Of a stretch of 64,000 bases of DNA, positions 1-14,500 are shown in pieces (within the stretch, counting starts at the first letter, position 1; each line of letters starts with the position of its first letter). Both the position numbers and the translations under genes were made by a program. The notes beneath the pieces were generated by a model. It had not been told where the DNA came from, searched no databases, and saw only the letters and a list, made by a program, of their open reading frames with translations. Source of the DNA: Macrobrachium rosenbergii (Eukaryota > Arthropoda > Malacostraca > Decapoda > Palaemonidae); the NCBI RefSeq assembly GCF_040412425.1, contig NC_089744.1:43444099-43508098 (forward strand). Direction: 5' to 3'.

Positions 1-3000
1 CCTTATCAGCTGTTTACTTCTAGTGACCCTTGTGTGATATTTAAGCTTGTAATATGAAATCCTTCCCTCTGCGCTTAATAGTAATAAACTAATTATTTCC
101 CCAAATCCTTCTTAGGTATGTAAAGTGAAGAACTTCTGCAAAGATAATAAAAGTGGACTTTGTAATAGTGATAAATACAGTGAAGAGAATTGTGTGACAT
201 AAAACAACGAAAAGAAATCCCGTCAAAGAAGACTTCGTGTCCAGAGCCGATTCCTTTTTTGGCTTCATTCATCACGTGATCATTCAGAAGTTTTCAAGGT
301 AAGTGAATTTAATGGGTGCTAATACAGCTTGCTACTTTAGGCCTATTTGAATGGGTGTGGTTTTATGGAGCAGCATTCTATAAGATTGGTGTCTGTTTGT
401 GTTGTCCAGATCCCTACCATTTTGACCTATTGGTTGACTTGACTTGCTGATTGAAAAGCGGTTCGACTTTGCGGTAAGAGGAGGCTATGCCCTCGTAATG
501 CTTCCTGATAGAGCAATATTTTATACAGTTTTCACATCTGGAAAAGTTACGCTAGTTATATTGTTAAAAAGTGTAGTTTTGCAATGATTTTGCTTGTAGG
601 TCTCTTTGGCTCCTTAAAGTATTCATTGTTAAAAAGGAATGATAACGGTTTTGAAAAGACTATTTAGATAGCAAGCAATAGAAAAGTTCACATATTGTGA
701 CAAACTAGCAGTTATCAGTCAGACAAAATACCAATTGAATCCATTTAAATTGCAAGTGACCACTTACATGAAAAACACCTAAGGCTTAAGCCTTTGCTTA
801 TCCAGCTGACATTGCAATAACATCAGTTCTTGGGTAGGAAGAAGCTGCTACATCGTCAGCTGGAGACATTCCCGAGCAAGCAGCAGACTGACTAAAGAAA
901 TAACAAAAGAAATCGAACCCCGTCATCTTTAGTTTTGAACTGGCCATTGGAAGAAGAATATCATAAGATATGGAATCTGAGACAGAATCGCACAGTGTTG
1001 ATGAAAATGAAACGAGGAGACGTTAGGGAATGCTAAAGAAGTGAGAATTGTAAAGCTTATTTGAGAGGGAGCACAAAAGAAACTCACAAATGATTTGAAA
1101 TTTATACGATTGGGGCTGGAACTCAAGCTCAGGATATTTCTCGTAAATATCGTAGGAGCCCAGTGAGGGGAAGAGGGAAGGAAGTATGTAAAGCTCATAG
1201 GAAGTGAATGAGTATCTGGGAAATAGAGATTATTAATTAAAATTTAAAAGTTGTACTTGAGGCAGGAAGGTAGTGAAAGAGGCTCAATAGATATGTGGAA
1301 GAGAAGTCAGTAAATATAGCAAAAAATAGCAAAGCCGAGTATGCCCATGCAACAATGCGTTATGAATGGAAACGATCCTTACTTCGACAGTGAATTGATG
1401 TCAGGTTGTAATGCCACAGGAATAGAAAAGGTTCTGAAGATTGTAAACAGTCTGAAGGAATAACATGGAAGGAGAAGAGTTCGTGGTTCATCCAAAATTG
1501 TCAAAGAGGAAATGCACAAAGAACGTAAATGGTTCAATAGCATAGAAAGACATGTTCAGGTAAAGAACAAAAATCTTGTACTTGTGAAAAACAATGTACA
1601 GTATAGTACAGTGGAAGTAAATCAAATGGAAACTTTAATGTTTATGCTAATTAAATAACAATAGTTGAGGGAAGTTATTGGCAATCTTGAATTCTTCGTA
1701 TGATGTTGGGAGGCCCTCGGGAAAGAAATGGACTGCGAATGAAATGAAAGTTTAATTTGAGACAGTAAATATTCCTTACTGGTGCGTTATAAGTTGCTAG
1801 GGAGGCTAAATACAGTAATATAACACGAGACAGGACACGGTGCGCCATCCTCGATCCTTTGGCTGTTTATGAAAATTTGAGGTTTTTTCTGAAATTTTTT
1901 AGTAGCCACGGATTGATATTGGTCAATAAATGTATACTATAGCTGAGATGGCTAGCTTTTTTCTGCTGCAGTTTCCTTCCATTTGGCTGTGTTGTTTTGA
2001 CTGACTGATTGCTTACTATGAACTGGCTTCTCTTCAGCTAGAATCATCGACGCTGAAAAAATGTTACAATATAACTGTGCTGAGGTAATTTACCTTCATA
2101 AAAGAAGAAAAATTTGATTACTTCCGTCACAACATTAACGCTGTCCACATACCAAGAATGTCATAGAGTGCACCTACCTCGAAACTGTCTAAATGCTTCT
2201 TCAACGGCACGCATCAGAAACTATGAAATAACTCTTCTGATGGGATATGCATTAGAATCTTAGAAAGTTCAACTGCCATTTCTGTGAGCGCAACTTATAC
2301 TTTTCTGGAGGTGGGATGTGGTAAGTGGTAATCTATAGACGATACAGAGGGTTTAATAAATGCATTTCTTATTCAGTTCATTTTATATTTTAAGAAGGAA
2401 GTAACACACACAGGAATTTCCCCTATTAAAACAAATAAGTTGAACAGAGATTCATATATGTGAAAAGGGTTTCTAATTGGAGTACTACAATCAATTGGTA
2501 TTACTAGTTGATTGCGAAAGGGACGCAAAGAAAGATCAACTGGCAAGTCGAGTGAGAGCAGTGGAAGCTCAAAATTTTCATTTTCTGTTACAGATAAGAT
2601 ACAGTAGTACTCAGGATGAAACATCTATTGCCTATGAAAGGTAGCAAATAGAACGTGAATATTTTCAGTTTCCAGAAACTTAGGAAAACAGTTTTTGCGA
2701 GAATTGTACAGCAGAGACGTTGAAAGGCTGGATGTAATAGTGACGCGTACTGTCTGGGTGAATGAGAAATGAAATTAGCCGTGGCCGAGTAACCATCCAA
2801 AAGGGACTTGACTGATAAATAAGCATTCAGAAGATAAACTTCTCTTCTTACCTGAAAGATTGCAACAGTAACTTGAGAGTTCAACAGCGCTACGATAGTG
2901 CAACTTGGGCAAAAAGAAATTCAAGATTATTTGTTGTAGAATTCCGCGACAAAAATTTGGTAAGGCAATATATAGAATTCAGAATGTTCCGTTTTCATGA

Positions 3001-4469
3001 TAGTGGTAGAAGAACTCACAAAACTAAAGAGTACGAAGGAAAATCTGAGACAATCAGAATTGAGGAAATGCAGCTCAAAAAACGTCCTTATGTGATGGAC
3101 TCCTTATTGTAGGAGGAAAGCATAAGTTTCATAGTAGATAAGTAGACGCTTGAGAAAGAATTCCAAACATACGTAGAAAGACATGATGTACGTAGTATTT
3201 GTAAGTGATGACACAGAAACTTTAGGAATGTTTTAACCAAACAGGAAGTTGTTTGTGTTTGGCGTGACGGATTAAGAGAATTTGTTAAAAATGAACAGGT
3301 AATGGATTTTGCTTCTAATTTATATTTGGTTGTTATTTAGTAGTCGCTGCTTTTTGGTAGTTTCAGTAGGAATTTCCAGCTGCTATGCTAGATTTGTGAA
3401 ACATTAGAGAATGAATACAAAACAAATGTATACCTGCTGCTGTTGAGGGTTGTATTAGGAGCCTAGAGATTCAAGTCGTTGAAAGAGGAACTAAAAAACA
3501 GCACAAATTACACAAGGAAAATTACAGAAGACTGAAGTTTAAGTGTTAAAGGAGATGGAATAGATAATTAGCTACGAAGTTTATTTGTTTTCACAGTGGC
3601 AGTTAAAAGTAGACACGGAAAGACAGGTAACTTCATATTTAGAAAGTGATACGCTTACTGGAGGTCAGGCGTGAAAACCATCGTAATTGCTGAGGGAGCT
3701 CAAATTCTAGGGTACTCTATAGACTTGACGCAGCTCAGATGCTAGTGGAAAATGTTTTGGTCCCAAAACTGGACGTACTTTCAGAGTGAAGGGATTTCAA
3801 ACCAAGAAATCACACTTAGCGCCACAGAAGCAAAGACAGCCCAGAATTAACGGAAACCAGTAAACGTGGGAAACTGTTCCTTCGTACATCGTAATAATCA
3901 AAACATAAAGGTGAACCGTGCGTGTGCAAAATGTTTTATAACAACTGTTTGCTGCTGTGACAATGGGGCTGCATCCCTTAATAGAGTTGACATGTATGTA
4001 CATTATCGAGACCCTGTCGTTTCGCGATCGTTCGGTGTCCTAGTATGCAGTTGCTATGCAGGTTTCCTTTTGTTTAGTTTTCGGTTTATTCTGGTAACGT
4101 TTGATCGCCAGTTTCGAAATCTACCAGATTCATTTGTTTGTGTTAAATTGCATCATACCATCTATTCTTTTATTTTACTTTAAAGGTCGTTATAAATTTT
4201 CCCATTAATCCCTGTATATTCAAGCTGCATCGTGGTATATCTTCCTTCGAAAAGTTTAGCCTTAGGCGCTTGTTCTTTGCAATATCCTGCTAGTTTATCA
4301 TTCTGGGGATCCTTGATAAATATGAAGAGTTTAATCCGATTTGCATGACCATGGAGCTTGGAGCTGTTGTTGTTTGTCTTCTAATTCGAGGATTAATCTA
4401 ATTTTCCTGTCGCGAGTCATTTGACTTATTCCGGGTTGTTTTAACCCTGCTGCACATAAACACATTTGT
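1..4469. other. unrecognised sequence, no supported gene
   Basis: About 4.5 kb of moderately AT-rich sequence without long microsatellites. The longest reading frames are under 110 codons and occur on both strands without a recognisable domain. The frame at 2873-3112 (+) encodes a charged 79-residue peptide that I cannot assign. A good match to a 5' splice donor (CAAG/GTAAGTG, exon side ending at 298) and another on the minus strand near 2850 are visible, but no partner acceptor or coding exon can be tied to them. Intergenic or intronic sequence is the simplest reading. Confidence 0.4.
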
Positions 4470-4500
4470 GTATATATATGTATATATATAATGTACATGC

Positions 4501-4568
<68 letters not shown>

Positions 4569-4633
4569 TATGTGTACATATATATTTATATATATATATA
4601 TATATATAGTGTGTGTATGTGTATATGTGTGAT

Positions 4634-4697
<64 letters not shown>
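4470..4697. repeat. compound microsatellite (TA)n-(GT)-(GA)n
   Basis: Interrupted TA repeats from about 4470 run through a short GT-rich junction into an uninterrupted GA tract at 4637-4697. Reading frames across it give only Tyr-Ile and Arg-Glu strings and are not genes. Confidence 0.95.
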
Positions 4698-4703
<6 letters not shown>

Positions 4704-5670
4704 ATATATGGCGTAGATCAGTGATTAGTTCAGTATAATATATTCACTCTTAATCGGATAATACTCGTTTAAAAAATGAAGGCCAGGTAGGATGACAAAA
4801 CATGATGTTTTTAGTCATTCTGTATGAAAGTTTTTTTTATATAATAGAGGGGAAATAAGGGTCACGAAAGGTGCTAGTTCTATTTAGTTTAGTATTTCAA
4901 TTTTTCTTAGCTTGACAAAATTATATCCGTACGGACTAATGAGTCACTAGCAGATCGACTTGTGTAAAAGATATTGTTGGTGGTTGTCACTTGTGACTGA
5001 ATATTTGTCTCGGTTTTTATAGTGTCCTCACGTTTCGGTGAAATAAGCAGAAAAGCCCACTGGTTTCAGCTGCCGGCCAAGCTTCCATTGAACTATATTA
5101 TGCATGAAAACAATTGAGAAAGCAGGACACGGAGAAGTGAAGTGTAGTCAAAATAATAGGACTAAAAATATCCCGGGAAAAACGATACAAAAACTTCTGA
5201 AATAAAACGTCATTTTGATTTTTTTCGGTGGGGTTGGGGGGTGTGTGATACATTGTTTTGACCACATTCCGGATGAGAGGGAGGTAGATGGGCGAAGGCT
5301 CAATGCTAGTGATGGTGTCAATTTTTATGCAAAGGCTGATGGGACTGGCAACCCTTATCGAGCTTGCTTATGAAGGGGGGGGGTTGGGGGGGAGAGATTG
5401 TGTCATCCATGGTGGAGTCGTTGTGTTCTTGTTCGTAGTTTGTAGGGGCGTCTTACCTAAGGGGTTTGAGCTTTAGAAAGCTTTTAACTTGATAGTATAG
5501 CAGAGCACGACTAGCCCAGTTAAACAAGTAGCACGGTTTTTTCTGTCGAACCATTTCTTAGATATATTAAAAACCTGTCGAAATTCCTGTGTCTGTTTTT
5601 GTATCATGTGTTGTATAGTTGGATGAACTGATAACACCCCTTCCTTGTGATTGAGGAAGACTTTTAATTC

Positions 5671-5730
<60 letters not shown>

Positions 5731-6596
5731 GTTAAATGCATAATAATTATTATTTCTAATGAGAGGTTTATGGTCTCCCCAAGTGTACGATGTGTCCGCC
5801 ACCCCCAGCATTCTTCCTCGGAAAACATTTACAATTCACCAGCGTCTTTTCTTTTCGCATTATTTTTTTCCTTTTACTAGAATATCCAGCCACGTCTGAG
5901 ATAAGGTCTTAATATAGTGCCAACGTATTCAAGATGGTATCTTGAACGGCTGTTCGTCGGGTAGAATACGTAAGTAGATCTATCGCTCCTGATCCTCTCC
6001 TAAGTTGTGAGTGATAGAATGATATTCTGTTATTCTCGCTTTCCTTTCGCTCCCGCCCCTGAAAGAATCATAAATTTCGTTTAACAACCCATTTCTTAAA
6101 CATAACCCGGCCAGTGGCGGCTGTGCAGGAAAGGAAGGTTAGGAGTCGGGGTTGTTGGGGGGGTTGGTTGTGCCAAGAGTCGAGGGGAACATGTCCCGAC
6201 ATGTTCTCTTCGGAGGAAAGGTCTCGTGGAAATCATTCTCATTTTATTTTCGAGAATTTTATTTAATGCGGACGAAAAAAGTATCGGGAGGGAACGAGCT
6301 TTGACACATTGTTTTGCTTAGTTGACGCTTCAGTCGGAAAATGATGGCCGGGTGTTCTGTGCTATTCTGTTTTGTGGTGGATGTAATAGTTTCTTCTTTG
6401 ATCCCCTGCCCCTTGAATGCTTTCCCGCCTTCACGCATCCTGGCAACTGGCTCTCTTCCATCCCCGCCAAACTTGAAGCGTTAGTTATGCTACCCGCTAT
6501 CCGCGGCTACCGAATAAGCCTGCCTTGATTCATGTTGCTTTTTACTACCGTGAATTTAATTGTCTGATGCTGTTGTTTATATCTCCCAGTAGAGGG
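4698..6596. other. unrecognised sequence with G-rich runs
   Basis: No gene is supported. Two G-rich tracts stand out on the plus strand, at about 5374-5392 (two long G runs split by TT) and 6147-6168 (G runs split by short T-rich loops). Either could form a G-quadruplex in principle, but nothing ties them to a promoter or transcript. Confidence 0.35.
5675..5728. repeat. (TA)n microsatellite
   Basis: Uninterrupted TA dinucleotide tract of about 54 bp. Confidence 0.95.
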
Positions 6597-6895
6597 TTAT
6601 GCCGTCAGTGCACCACACATGTTCGCTGTAGGCAGCATTACTAAAGAGTGTTTGTTGCGTCCCTTTTTAGCATTTTTCCACAGCTTTCTCCACTTCCTCT
6701 CTCCGGTCTCGCTGTCCAACGTCCAAATATTACTTCTTAGTGCAGCAGTGGGGCTTTCTCCAAGTGCCACCTTCAGGTCCTTCCTTGTCCGTCATCTCCT
6801 TTATTTTTGGGTCTCTTTTTCTTGTGGCCCAACCACTCCAAGTCACTCATTTACCTGTCTTAAAGTGCCGAGTGGCTGAAAGTGCCCCAGGTGCT
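6597..6895 (+). repeat. degenerate copy of a short interspersed repeat (SINE-like)
   Basis: The first ~90 bp follow the same order of words as the better copies at 18.36, 47.47 and 57.39 kb: a GCCGTCAGTGCACC-type start, then GCTGTAGGCA, CATTACT and GCGTCCCTTT. The remainder is much more diverged, keeping only a pyrimidine-rich middle and a loose match to the CCAAGTG part. This is the oldest-looking member of the family in the window. Assignment rests on word order, not on a computed alignment. Confidence 0.45.
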
Positions 6896-6948
6896 GGGCC
6901 TGACAGCCTGAATTCCAAAAATCCATATATCCATATTTTCGTTTTATT

Positions 6949-6950
<2 letters not shown>

Positions 6951-7010
<60 letters not shown>
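6951..7010. repeat. (TC)n microsatellite
   Basis: Uninterrupted TC tract, 60 bp. Confidence 0.95.
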
Positions 7011-7013
<3 letters not shown>

Positions 7014-7173
7014 GTAACAGTTTTTATTGAGCTTGATCTACATTGCCTTTTATAACTTAATAAGAGATGATCTTCAAGAAAGGAAATACTGATTTATTAA
7101 CTTTAAGAGTATAAACTTACATATGAGAAACGTAGTAAAACTTACATACGCTCACACATATATAAAATATACA

Positions 7174-7174
<1 letters not shown>

Positions 7175-7252
<78 letters not shown>
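7175..7252. repeat. (TA)n microsatellite
   Basis: Uninterrupted TA tract of about 78 bp. Confidence 0.95.
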
Positions 7253-7255
<3 letters not shown>

Positions 7256-7734
7256 AATAGAATGACATGATATGTTCAGAAAAATGTATATTTAAGTTTT
7301 CGCTAGCTGTTGCTAGCTTTACCAACCAAAGACAAACATCTTGAAGTATGAAGTTGTGGTTTGTGCCATAGAACTAAAAACAAGCAATTGTTGAGATATT
7401 GTTTTGAATGCCAAACCAGTGATTGAAAGGTACAACTGTTAGCTAATTAGCTGGTTGACTATCTCGACCTTCGGCAAGTGGTTTTTCACGAATCGTTGAC
7501 AGTTGTAGCTTTTAATCACCGATTCGGCATTCACAACCATCACACCCCTACGGTTGAAGTTGATTGTTTTTAGTTTTATGGCATCAGTTCGTACCTTCAC
7601 ACGTCATGGTATTTTTGCTTTAGTTTGCTTTAGTTTGAGCGAAAAAACTGATTTATATTTTTTAGCTGTTATGGAGTTTCTTTCCATTTACCCAGGTGCG
7701 GCACTGTACTGACATAATATGTACATATTAAATT

Positions 7735-7846
7735 TATATATATATATATATATATTTATATAAATATATACATATATAAATATGTATTTATCTATATATA
7801 CATATATATATTCATATAAATATGTATATATACATATATGTATATG

Positions 7847-7943
<97 letters not shown>

Positions 7944-7952
7944 GTATATATA
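7735..7952. repeat. interrupted (TA)n microsatellite
   Basis: TA-rich tract with scattered TG/CA interruptions up to ~7850, then a long pure TA block to about 7937. It borders the left side of the 7984-8525 palindrome, separated only by ~30 bp. Confidence 0.95.
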
Positions 7953-7983
7953 TCAAGTAGGGTGAGTCTCGACTCAGGATACA

Positions 7984-8765
<782 letters not shown>

Positions 8766-9639
8766 AACTTTGCCACGGGGATATTTAGTGACTGGTTTCG
8801 TGTTTATATCCAAGATATTCTCAGGAGTACTATGAAGACGAAATCAGTTAGGATGTACACCAAGTTTTCATTTTTCAAGCGGTAAAGCTGCAAATATAAA
8901 TCACATGTCGGTGTGGTTATAAGCCACAATATATATAAAATATATATACATAGACATACATGTAAAGTATATATGCTTAGATATACCGCAGGTATAAGAA
9001 ATGGAAATGTGTAGACCATGGCTGGTTTCATCTTTAGCCTTTTGAGACTGTCAGGAGAACTGATACATAACACTGGAAATGTCCGTTATATATGCAGGGT
9101 GTCAAGTTTTTCCAACCATCTATATGTTCTTTTATACTACACCATAGCATAATTATATAATGGAAATTCCTACCATTACTTATCAGTCCTTTTGAAGATA
9201 TCTGAATAAAACTGAAGGTAAGTTCAGGATTTTAATATATTTCATTTTGTGTGTGTGTGTATGTGTGTGCGTATGTGTGTGTGCGTGCAAGTTGGAAACC
9301 ACACGTTTTGAAATGATTGTCCCATTGGAAAAGTTCGTAATTACCCAGTATACTTTAGGTAGATTAAACTGCAGACCGACAAATAAGTCTTGCGTTTTCG
9401 TATTGCAAATATTACCAGTTATATTTTATTTTTGACAAGTGTTGCCACTAACCCAGAGTTTTCTACAAATGGGGAAAATGCCCGTGATGGCACTCTAAGC
9501 CTTTAGTGCCCGTATTGATTGCCACATGATGGTCTCTTCCAGGTTAATGGTTATGCGCTCCATTCATCCTCCTTCCATTGCCGATAATAGGAATGCTTTG
9601 TGGAATTTAAGTCAGTGTTATGGCTTTTGCAACATGAGG
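8766..9639. other. unrecognised sequence
   Basis: No gene recognised. Contains a short (GT)n tract interrupted by A and C at about 9249-9289. Confidence 0.35.
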
Positions 9640-10395
9640 TTATATTCACCTTTTTAGAAGTGAATATTTAATATCTTCAGGATAAAGGGTGAATTTTATA
9701 TCCTCTTGTTTGAAGGAAAATTTTACCTTCCTTAACTTAGAGGTGGGCTTTTTATGCTCTCATATTTAGAGGTGAATTCAACATCCTCCTGTGTAGAGGG
9801 GTATTTTTTTATTTTTTATTTTGTCTTGGTAGCGGAAGGATTTATTCTTGCATCTTATTGTTGAGAGGCGGTTTTGTTTTCTTCAACATCCTCTAGTGTA
9901 GAGGTGGAATTTTACAATCTCTGGTTTAGAGGTGGATGTTTTACATCTTGTGGTTGAGAGGTGAAATTTGACATCCTCTGTTTTAGATTTAGTGGTGGAT
10001 TTTAAAGGTGTGTACTTTTCTAATATCAGTTTTTCAAAGGTGGATTTTGATTTCTTTGTTTACTAGGGAATTTTTATTTCCTCTTGCTTAGAGATGGATT
10101 TTTGTATCATCTTGTTTAGACGTTGATTTTTATTCTCTCTTTTTATAGGTGGATTTCTGTTTAGAGGCTGATTTTTTATACTTTTTATGTAGAGATGTAT
10201 TTGTTTTATATTTTTCAGCTGGGGAATTTTTATATTACATCTTTAGCGGTGTATTTTTCATGTCCTCTTGTTTAGAGGTGTATTTTTATATATTCATGCT
10301 TAGAGGTATATTTTTATACCTTCTTAAGAGGTATAATTTTTATGTCCTCTTGTTTAGAGGTGGATGTTTTGTATGTCCTATTGTTTAGAGTTGAA
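9640..10395. repeat. degenerate minisatellite, ~28-30-bp unit
   Basis: Successive diverged copies of a unit resembling TTTAGAGGTGGATTTTTATATCCTCTTG can be followed for about 750 bp, roughly 25 copies with variable spacing. TAGAGGTG and TCCTCTTG are the most constant words. The apparent 79-codon frame at 10149-10388 is a by-product of the repeat. Confidence 0.8.
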
Positions 10396-11554
10396 AGTGT
10401 GCGACGGATGCTTGGGTCGGGGCCTCTTGCTTTCCACCATTGACAAACTTTGGACTGTTCTCCATATTTCTGGTCTTTGCAGTGAAAAGAAATGTGAAAA
10501 TGGAATCCGGCGTCGATAAGCGTAATCGCTGCAGTGCCATTCTGCACCAGTCATTCAAACGATGGAGTCTTCCGGTTGTTTATAATAGATTTTTTTTTGG
10601 CCTCTATTAATTTTTATCTTGCTGCCTTACAGCGGAGACGATTGGCCTGTTATTCTTTGCATGTAGGGTGTTTGAAAGTATCAGATCCATTTTACACCCA
10701 TAAAATAATTTACATAAGAGGCTATAATCAGGCTGCATTTAGCATGAGGGTGGGCGGGTGCCGTGTTTTATGACTAGTTGAAATGGATAACCAGATACCT
10801 TTATCTGTTCCAGTCGGAAGGGCAAAGGGAACAGCCTGTATTTAAGGGGAAACTCTTGACCCACCTCTTAAAACCTTATGTCTATATTTTGGGTAGTGCC
10901 ATAACTGTTCCTTGGGCTTCCCATTTCCCGGAATGTAGTATTCTTTTTGCACTGCAGTATACCGTACATTGGGTTTCATTATTATACCCATTTTGCTGCG
11001 TAGTTTCTTCTTCAAAGGCTTACCGCACAGATTTGCTATGCCTGAGAGTGGTGGGAGCTCATGACCATGTCAAGAACGTACGTACTTCAACATACATCAG
11101 CGCTTAATTTAAAGCAGTCTGTTGAAACCAAGGGGTAACATATCTAGAGCCTCCTGCGATAGAGGTATTGAAAAGGAAAGGTCTTCATATCTAGGAGGTA
11201 CGAGGATGAGGAAAGATTAGGTGAATAACGTACTTTTTTTTTTTTTTTTTGGCTGATGAACCTTCTTTGTATCAGAAAAGGATTGTAACTAATTTGCCAT
11301 TATTTTACATTTAGCCATCATGATTGCCAAACAACAATTACTTAGGGCATTTTGGCCTTGAGGAATTAATATTTAAAGTCTAAACAAACGTCTTAAGAGA
11401 TAAGTACTCATTCCTAGGATCAAACAGTGTATCTCTCTCTCTCTCTCCCCTAGTATTTCTCTTTAGTACTTTCGGCCCATTTAAGTAGTGTATGCGTGCA
11501 AGTATATCCTTATTCAAGTCTGCGGTGAGCTGTGTCCTTGAGCTTTGGCAGATT
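10396..11554. other. unrecognised sequence between two minisatellites
   Basis: Open frames of 79 and 109 codons (10534-10773 and 10778-11107, plus strand) have no recognisable domain, and neither resembles a known family to me. A T-run lies at about 11234-11250. No gene is supported. Confidence 0.35.
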
Positions 11555-14500
11555 AAAGTCACTATCACTTGCGCTTACGTAAGGGTCTTAATCACTGTCA
11601 CTTGCGATTACTTAAGGTTCTTAATCACTGTCACTTGCGATTACTTAAGGTTCTTCATCACTGTCACTTGCGATTACTCAAGGTTCTTAATCACTGTCAC
11701 TTGCGATTACTTAAGGTTCTTAATGGTTGTCACTTGCGATTACTTAAGGTTCTTAATCGCTGTCACTTGCAGTTACTTAAAAACTATCACTTGCGCTTAC
11801 ATAAGGTTCTTAATCACTGTCACTTGCGATTACTTAAGGTTCTTAATCGCTGTCACTTGCGATTTCTTAAGGTTCTTAATGGCTGTCACTTGCGATTACT
11901 TAAGGTTCTTAATGGCTGTCACTTGCGATTACTTAAGGTTCTTAATCGCTTTCACGTGTGATTACTTAAGAACTATCAGTTGCGCTTACATAAGGTTCTT
12001 AATCACTGTCACTTGTGATTACTTAAGGTTCTTAATCGCTGTCACTTGCGATTACTTAAGGTTCTTAATCGCTGTCACCTGTGATTACTTATGGTTCTTA
12101 ATTGCTGTCACTTGCAATTACTTAAGGTTCATCATCGCTGTCACTTGCGATTACTTAAGGTTCTTAATCGCTCTCTCATGCGACTACTTAAGGTTCTTGA
12201 TCGCTGTCACTTGCGATTACTTGAGGTTCTTAATTGCTGTCACTTGTGATTACTTACGGTTCTTAATCGCTGTCACTTGCGATTACTTAATGTTCTTAAT
12301 CGCTGTCAATTGCAATTACTTAAGGTTCTGATCACTGTCACTTGCAATTACTTAAGGTTCTTCATTGCTGTCACTTGCGATTACTAGAGGTTCTTAATCG
12401 CTGTGACTTGCGTTTACTTAAGGTTCTTAATTGCTGTCACTTGCGATTACTTAAGATTCTTAATCGCTGTCACTTGCAATTACTTAAGGTTCTTAATCGC
12501 TGTCACTTGCGATTACTCAAGGTTCTTAATTGCGTCACTTGTGATTGAAGTTCTTAATGGCTGTCACTTGCGATTACTTAAGGTTCTTAATCACTGTCAC
12601 TTGCGATTACTTAAGGTTCTTGATGGCTGTCACATACGATTACTTAAGGTTCTTCGTCGCTGTCACTTGCAATTACTAGAGGTTCTTTGTTGCTGTCACT
12701 TGCGATTGCTCGAGGTTCTTCGTCGCTGTCATTTGTGATTACTAGAGGTTCTTTGTTGCTGTTACTTGCGATTACTCGAGGTTCTTCGTTGTTTTCACTT
12801 GCGATTGCTCGAGGTTCTTCATCGCTGTCACTTGCGATTACTCGAGGTTCTTCGTCGCTGTCACTTGCAGTTGCTGGAGGTTCTTCGTCGCAGTCACTTG
12901 CGACTCCTCAAGGTTCTACGTTGCTGTCACTTGCGATTACTCGAGGTTCTTCATCCCTGTCACTTGCAATTACTCGAGGTTCTTCGTTGCTGTCACTTGC
13001 AATTACTCGAGGTTCTTCCTCACTGTCACTTGCGATTACTCGAGGTTCTTTGTCGCTGTCACTTGCGATTACTCGAGGTTCTTCATCGCTGTGCTCTTAA
13101 TCACTGTCACTTGCGATTACTCAAGGTTCTTCATTGCGGTCACTTGCGATTACTCAAGGATCACTGTCACTTGCGATTACTTAAGGTTCTTCATTGCTGT
13201 CACTAGTGATTACTCAAGATTCTTCATCCCTGTCACTTGCGATTACTTAAGGTTCTTCATCGCTGTCACTTGCGATTACTCAAGATTCTTCATCCCTGTC
13301 ACTTGCGATTACTTAAGGTTCTTCATCGCTGTCACTTGTGATTACTCAAGATTCTTCATCCCTGTCACTTGCGATTACTTAAGGTTCTTCATCGCTGTCA
13401 CTTGTGATTGCTCAGGATTCTTCATCCCTGTCACTTGCGATTACTTAAGGTTCTTCATCACTGTCACTTGCGATTACCAGAGGTTCTTTGTTGCTGTCAC
13501 TCTCGATTACTAGAGGTTCTTTGTCGCTGTCACTCTTGATTACTCGAGGTTCTTCGTCGCTATCACTTACGATTACTCAAGGTTCTTCATCGCTGTGCTC
13601 TTAATCGCTATCACTTGCGATTACTCAAGGTTCTTCATCGCTGTCACTTGCACTTAAATAAGGTTCTGAATCACTGCCACTTGTGCTTACATAAAGTGCT
13701 TAATCACTATCACTTGTGCATATGTAAGGTTCTTAATCACTGTCACTTGCGATTACTTAAGGTTCTTAATCATTCTCACTTGTGCTTACTTAAGGTTCTT
13801 AATCATTGCTGCTTGCGATTACTTAAGGTTCTTAATCACTGTCACTTGTGTTTACGTAAGGTTCTTAATCACTGTCACTTGCAATACTTGAGGTTCTTAA
13901 TAACTTTCAGTTGTAATTACTTAAGGTTCCTAATCACTGTCACTTGCGATTACTTAACGTTCTTAATCACTGTCACTTGCGAAATACTTAAGGTTCTTAG
14001 TCACTGTATTTGCGCTTATTTAAGGTTCATAATCACTTTCACTTGCGTTCTTAATTGCTGTCACTTGCAATTACGTAAGATTCTTAATCACTGTCACTTG
14101 CAGTTAATCAGGGTTCTTACTCACTATCACTTGCCCTTACATATAGTTCTTAATCACTATCACTTGCGTTTACAAAAGGTTTTTAATCACTGTCACTTGC
14201 ACTTACGTAATGTTCTTAATCACTGTCTTGCTTACACAAGGTTTTTAATCACTGTCACTTGCGATTACTTAAGGGTTCTTCATCACTGTCACTTGTGATT
14301 ACATACGGTTCTTCATCACTGTCACTTGCAATTACTTAAGGTTCTACATCACTGTCACTTGCGATTACTTAAGGTTCTTAATCACTGTCACTTGTGATTA
14401 CTTATGGTCCTTAATCACTGTCACTTGCGATCACTTAAGGTTCTTTATCACTGTCACTTACGATCACTTAAGGTTCTTCATTCTTGCAATTACTTGTGGT

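Noticed and set aside
5374..5392. G-run as telomeric repeat or regulatory quadruplex
   Set aside because: Not a telomere-type periodic repeat, and no promoter or transcript start can be located beside it.
10534..11107. Two consecutive frames (79 and 109 codons) as a small gene pair
   Set aside because: No domain, no conserved motif, ordinary AT-rich composition, and a stop between them in both frames.
11492..12331. 279-codon open frame (and companions to 15266) as a repetitive secreted or structural protein
   Set aside because: The frame follows automatically from a stop-free 33-bp tandem unit. Other plus frames are equally open, synonymous and non-synonymous changes look alike, and there is no defined start, splice site or terminator context.
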